In this document: positions 23,906 through 25,490 of the stretch, piece after piece
Layout of the letters: each line of letters opens with the position of its first letter
How positions within the stretch are numbered: position 1 is the stretch's first letter
From: CAYMRB01 sp964392615
GTDB lineage: Bacteria; Planctomycetota; UBA8108
Direction of reading: 5' to 3'
Assembly (NCBI GenBank): GCA_964392615.1
Contig: CAYMRB010000094.1
Location: 1-25,490, forward strand
Length of the DNA: 25,490 nt
Made by a program: the position numbers and the translations under genes
The notes under the pieces: model-generated
What the model was told of the DNA's origin: nothing
What the model saw: only the letters and a program-made list of their open reading frames with translations
Databases searched by the model: none

Positions 23906-25402
23906 ATGATGCGTGTGGAGTCGACTCGCCTGACCGTCCTCGTCGCCGTGATCGCTGCGGCGAGCCTCGCGTCGGCACAGGACCTCGGCGTCGAGGTGTT
24001 CTGCGACGTCGATGCGGACGAGAGCTGCGTACCGGACGCGCTCCAGGTGCGCTTCGCGAACGGCACGAACGTCGACGCGTGGCGCGGCGGGCAGGTGGAT
24101 ATCGCTATCGTGATCGACACGGTATCGGAGCCGCTCTACGGCTGGTCGTACGGCGTGTCGCACGACCCGGACGTGCTGGCGATCATCCCCGAGAGCGTGA
24201 CGTTCGAGGGCACCGACGGTTGGGAGGCCAATCGCGGCCCGCTCTTCAACGTCACCCAGGCGGTCGATGGGGGAGAGGACCGCCTTCCGGGCTTCATCTC
24301 GGCGGTCGCCATAGGCTTTGGGGAGGCTGCTTATCTGGACGCGGGGCGGGCGAACACGATCGCGTTCGCGTCGTACGACGTCGTCGGAGAGATTCCGCCT
24401 CAGGGCACGATGTTGCGGTTCGAGGACGAGTCCCTGCGCAACGGGCCGGGGCCGCCGGTCGAGCTCAACTTGACGATCGGCCCCGGCGCGCGCGATCCCG
24501 CATGGCTGCGCCACGGCGTCCTCCTCGAGCCGGTTGCCGGCCCACAACCGGAGGAAGGGCCCATCGAGGCGTTCTGCGATACGGTCGATGACTGCATCCC
24601 GGATCCGCTCGAGATCCGCTTCGGCACGAAGGACGGTCCGACCGTGCACAACGTCCTCGAGGATGGCGACGAGGTGCACGCGGTCGTGGTCCTCGACACG
24701 ATGACCGAGAACGTGCAAGGCTACTCGTTCGGCGTGTCGCACGATCCGAACGTGTTGACCATCCTCCCGGATAGCGTCACGAGAGACGGAACAGACGCCG
24801 GGGACGTATTCGGCGGCGGTTTTGACGTCACTACCGTGGTAGATGGCGTGGACGGCGGGCCACCGGGGTTCATCTCGGCCATCGTCCTGGGGTGGGTGAT
24901 GCGGGCTTTGCCAGTCGGTCGCCCGAACTCGCTCGCCGTCGCGACGTACAGCGTTACGGGCGCCGTGCCGGCCGAAGGGACGCAGCTGCGATTCGAGGAC
25001 GGCGTGCTGGCCAACGCGCCGTCGCCGCCGGTCGCGCTGAACGTTACGGTCGGCGGCGTCGCGAAGCTGCCCGAGACGCTCCAGCACGGTCTCGTGTGGC
25101 GCGGCGAGCCATCCGGGCCGATCTTCCGACGCGGCGATGCCGACGGCGATTCGCAGCGGAACATCGCCGACGCGATTCTCATCGTGCGTTTCGTCGCGGG
25201 CCGGCTCCCGGCGGACGACCCGCGGCCCGCATGTCGCGACGCGCTCGACGTCGATGACGACGGCCGACTGGGATTCGCCGACGCCGTCGCGCTCCTCGGC
25301 TACCTGTTCGGCCGCGGGGACGCGCCGCCGGCGCCGTTCCCGGGTTGCGGCGTCGACGAGTCGATCGACGGGCTGGAGTGCGAGGGGCAGCCGTCCTGCT
25401 GA
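23906..25402 (+). CDS. Secreted cohesin-like / dockerin-like paralogue F (498 aa)
   Basis: A GAGAGAGG sequence lies just before the ATGATG start. The signal peptide is residues 1-25 (ends ASAQ). The N-terminal diverged domain (CVPDALQVRFANG, WSYGVSHDPDVLAIIPESVT) is followed at 220-400 by the conserved domain (DCIPDPLEIRFGTKDG, YSFGVSHDPNVLTILPDSVT). Residues 407-498 are the dockerin-like module (RGDADGDSQRNIADAI, DVDDDGRLGFADAV) ending ...GQPSC. It has the same layout and length as paralogue E, with WSLG replaced by YSFG in the core motif. Neighbouring gaps are short, so an operon with D and E is likely. Five bases after its stop the sequence turns into a hexanucleotide repeat. Function unknown, extracellular by its signal peptide. 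Confidence 0.87.
   Translation: MMRVESTRLTVLVAVIAAASLASAQDLGVEVFCDVDADESCVPDALQVRFANGTNVDAWRGGQVDIAIVIDTVSEPLYGWSYGVSHDPDVLAIIPESVTFEGTDGWEANRGPLFNVTQAVDGGEDRLPGFISAVAIGFGEAAYLDAGRANTIAFASYDVVGEIPPQGTMLRFEDESLRNGPGPPVELNLTIGPGARDPAWLRHGVLLEPVAGPQPEEGPIEAFCDTVDDCIPDPLEIRFGTKDGPTVHNVLEDGDEVHAVVVLDTMTENVQGYSFGVSHDPNVLTILPDSVTRDGTDAGDVFGGGFDVTTVVDGVDGGPPGFISAIVLGWVMRALPVGRPNSLAVATYSVTGAVPAEGTQLRFEDGVLANAPSPPVALNVTVGGVAKLPETLQHGLVWRGEPSGPIFRRGDADGDSQRNIADAILIVRFVAGRLPADDPRPACRDALDVDDDGRLGFADAVALLGYLFGRGDAPPAPFPGCGVDESIDGLECEGQPSC
24590..24700 (+). repeat. 111-base exact direct repeat, copy 2
   Basis: Identical to 23035-23145, 1555 bases downstream; it lies at the same place in paralogue F. Confidence 0.9.
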
Positions 25403-25406
25403 TTTC

Positions 25407-25490
25407 GACTCGGACTCCGACTCCGACGCCGACGCCGACTCCGACGCCGACTCCGACTCCGACACCGACGCCGACGCCGCCGCCGCCGCC
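25407..25490 (+). repeat. Hexanucleotide (GACKCC-type) low-complexity tract at the window end
   Basis: The tract is built of GACTCC and GACGCC units (one GACACC) and ends in GCC triplets. It begins five bases after the stop of paralogue F. One frame would read as alternating Thr-Pro, another as alternating Asp-Ser/Ala. The sequence is cut by the window edge, so its length and context are unknown. Confidence 0.9.

Noticed and set aside
13119..25402. Cellulosome-type enzyme cluster
   Set aside because: No glycoside hydrolase, lyase, esterase or protease domain is visible in any of the six proteins, so a classic cellulosome is not supported.

Overview
The window (about 25.5 kb, very GC-rich) looks like a chromosome segment of a member of the Planctomycetota or a close PVC relative. 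Three things point that way. A 73-residue protein at 11195-11416 matches the 'small basic protein' family I know from Planctomycetes, Verrucomicrobia and Chlamydiae. Secreted proteins with C-terminal dockerin-like modules are abundant. There is also an NPCBM-type protein. This assignment is inference from protein style; no rRNA or tRNA gene is visible.

Left part, minus strand (38-8136): two transcription units read leftwards. The first is a Wzx/MATE-like flippase (6607-8136) translationally coupled by an ATGA overlap to an SGNH-hydrolase-like protein (5459-6610), a plausible export and modification pair for a surface glycan. The second is a secreted NPCBM-domain protein (3965-5308) followed by a 1291-residue secreted TPR/DUF3857/transglutaminase-like protein (38-3913).

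Middle (8440-12258): a membrane-anchored SPOR-like protein, a DUF89/ARMT1-like metal-dependent phosphatase, the small basic protein, and on the minus strand an unrecognised coiled-coil protein. An 860-base non-coding stretch with hairpins follows.

Right half, plus strand (13119-25402): six consecutive genes for secreted, Asp-rich proteins. All six have a signal peptide ending in Ala-Gln, one or more cohesin-like beta-sandwich domains, and a C-terminal dockerin-like pair of EF-hand loops with four conserved Cys. The first two also carry a second domain family (about 166 residues, starting near an ALYFG motif), once in the first protein and five times in tandem in the second. Linkers are thrombospondin type-3-like calcium repeats or MopE-like Asp-rich motifs. 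The last three genes are tandem paralogues (528, 498 and 498 residues) with short gaps, a shared upstream 11-mer and a 111-base identical block. This array is the most interesting part of the window: it may encode a calcium-dependent extracellular matrix or scaffold in which cohesin-like and dockerin-like modules sit in the same chains. That role is inference. The window ends in a GAC-based hexanucleotide repeat just after the last stop codon.
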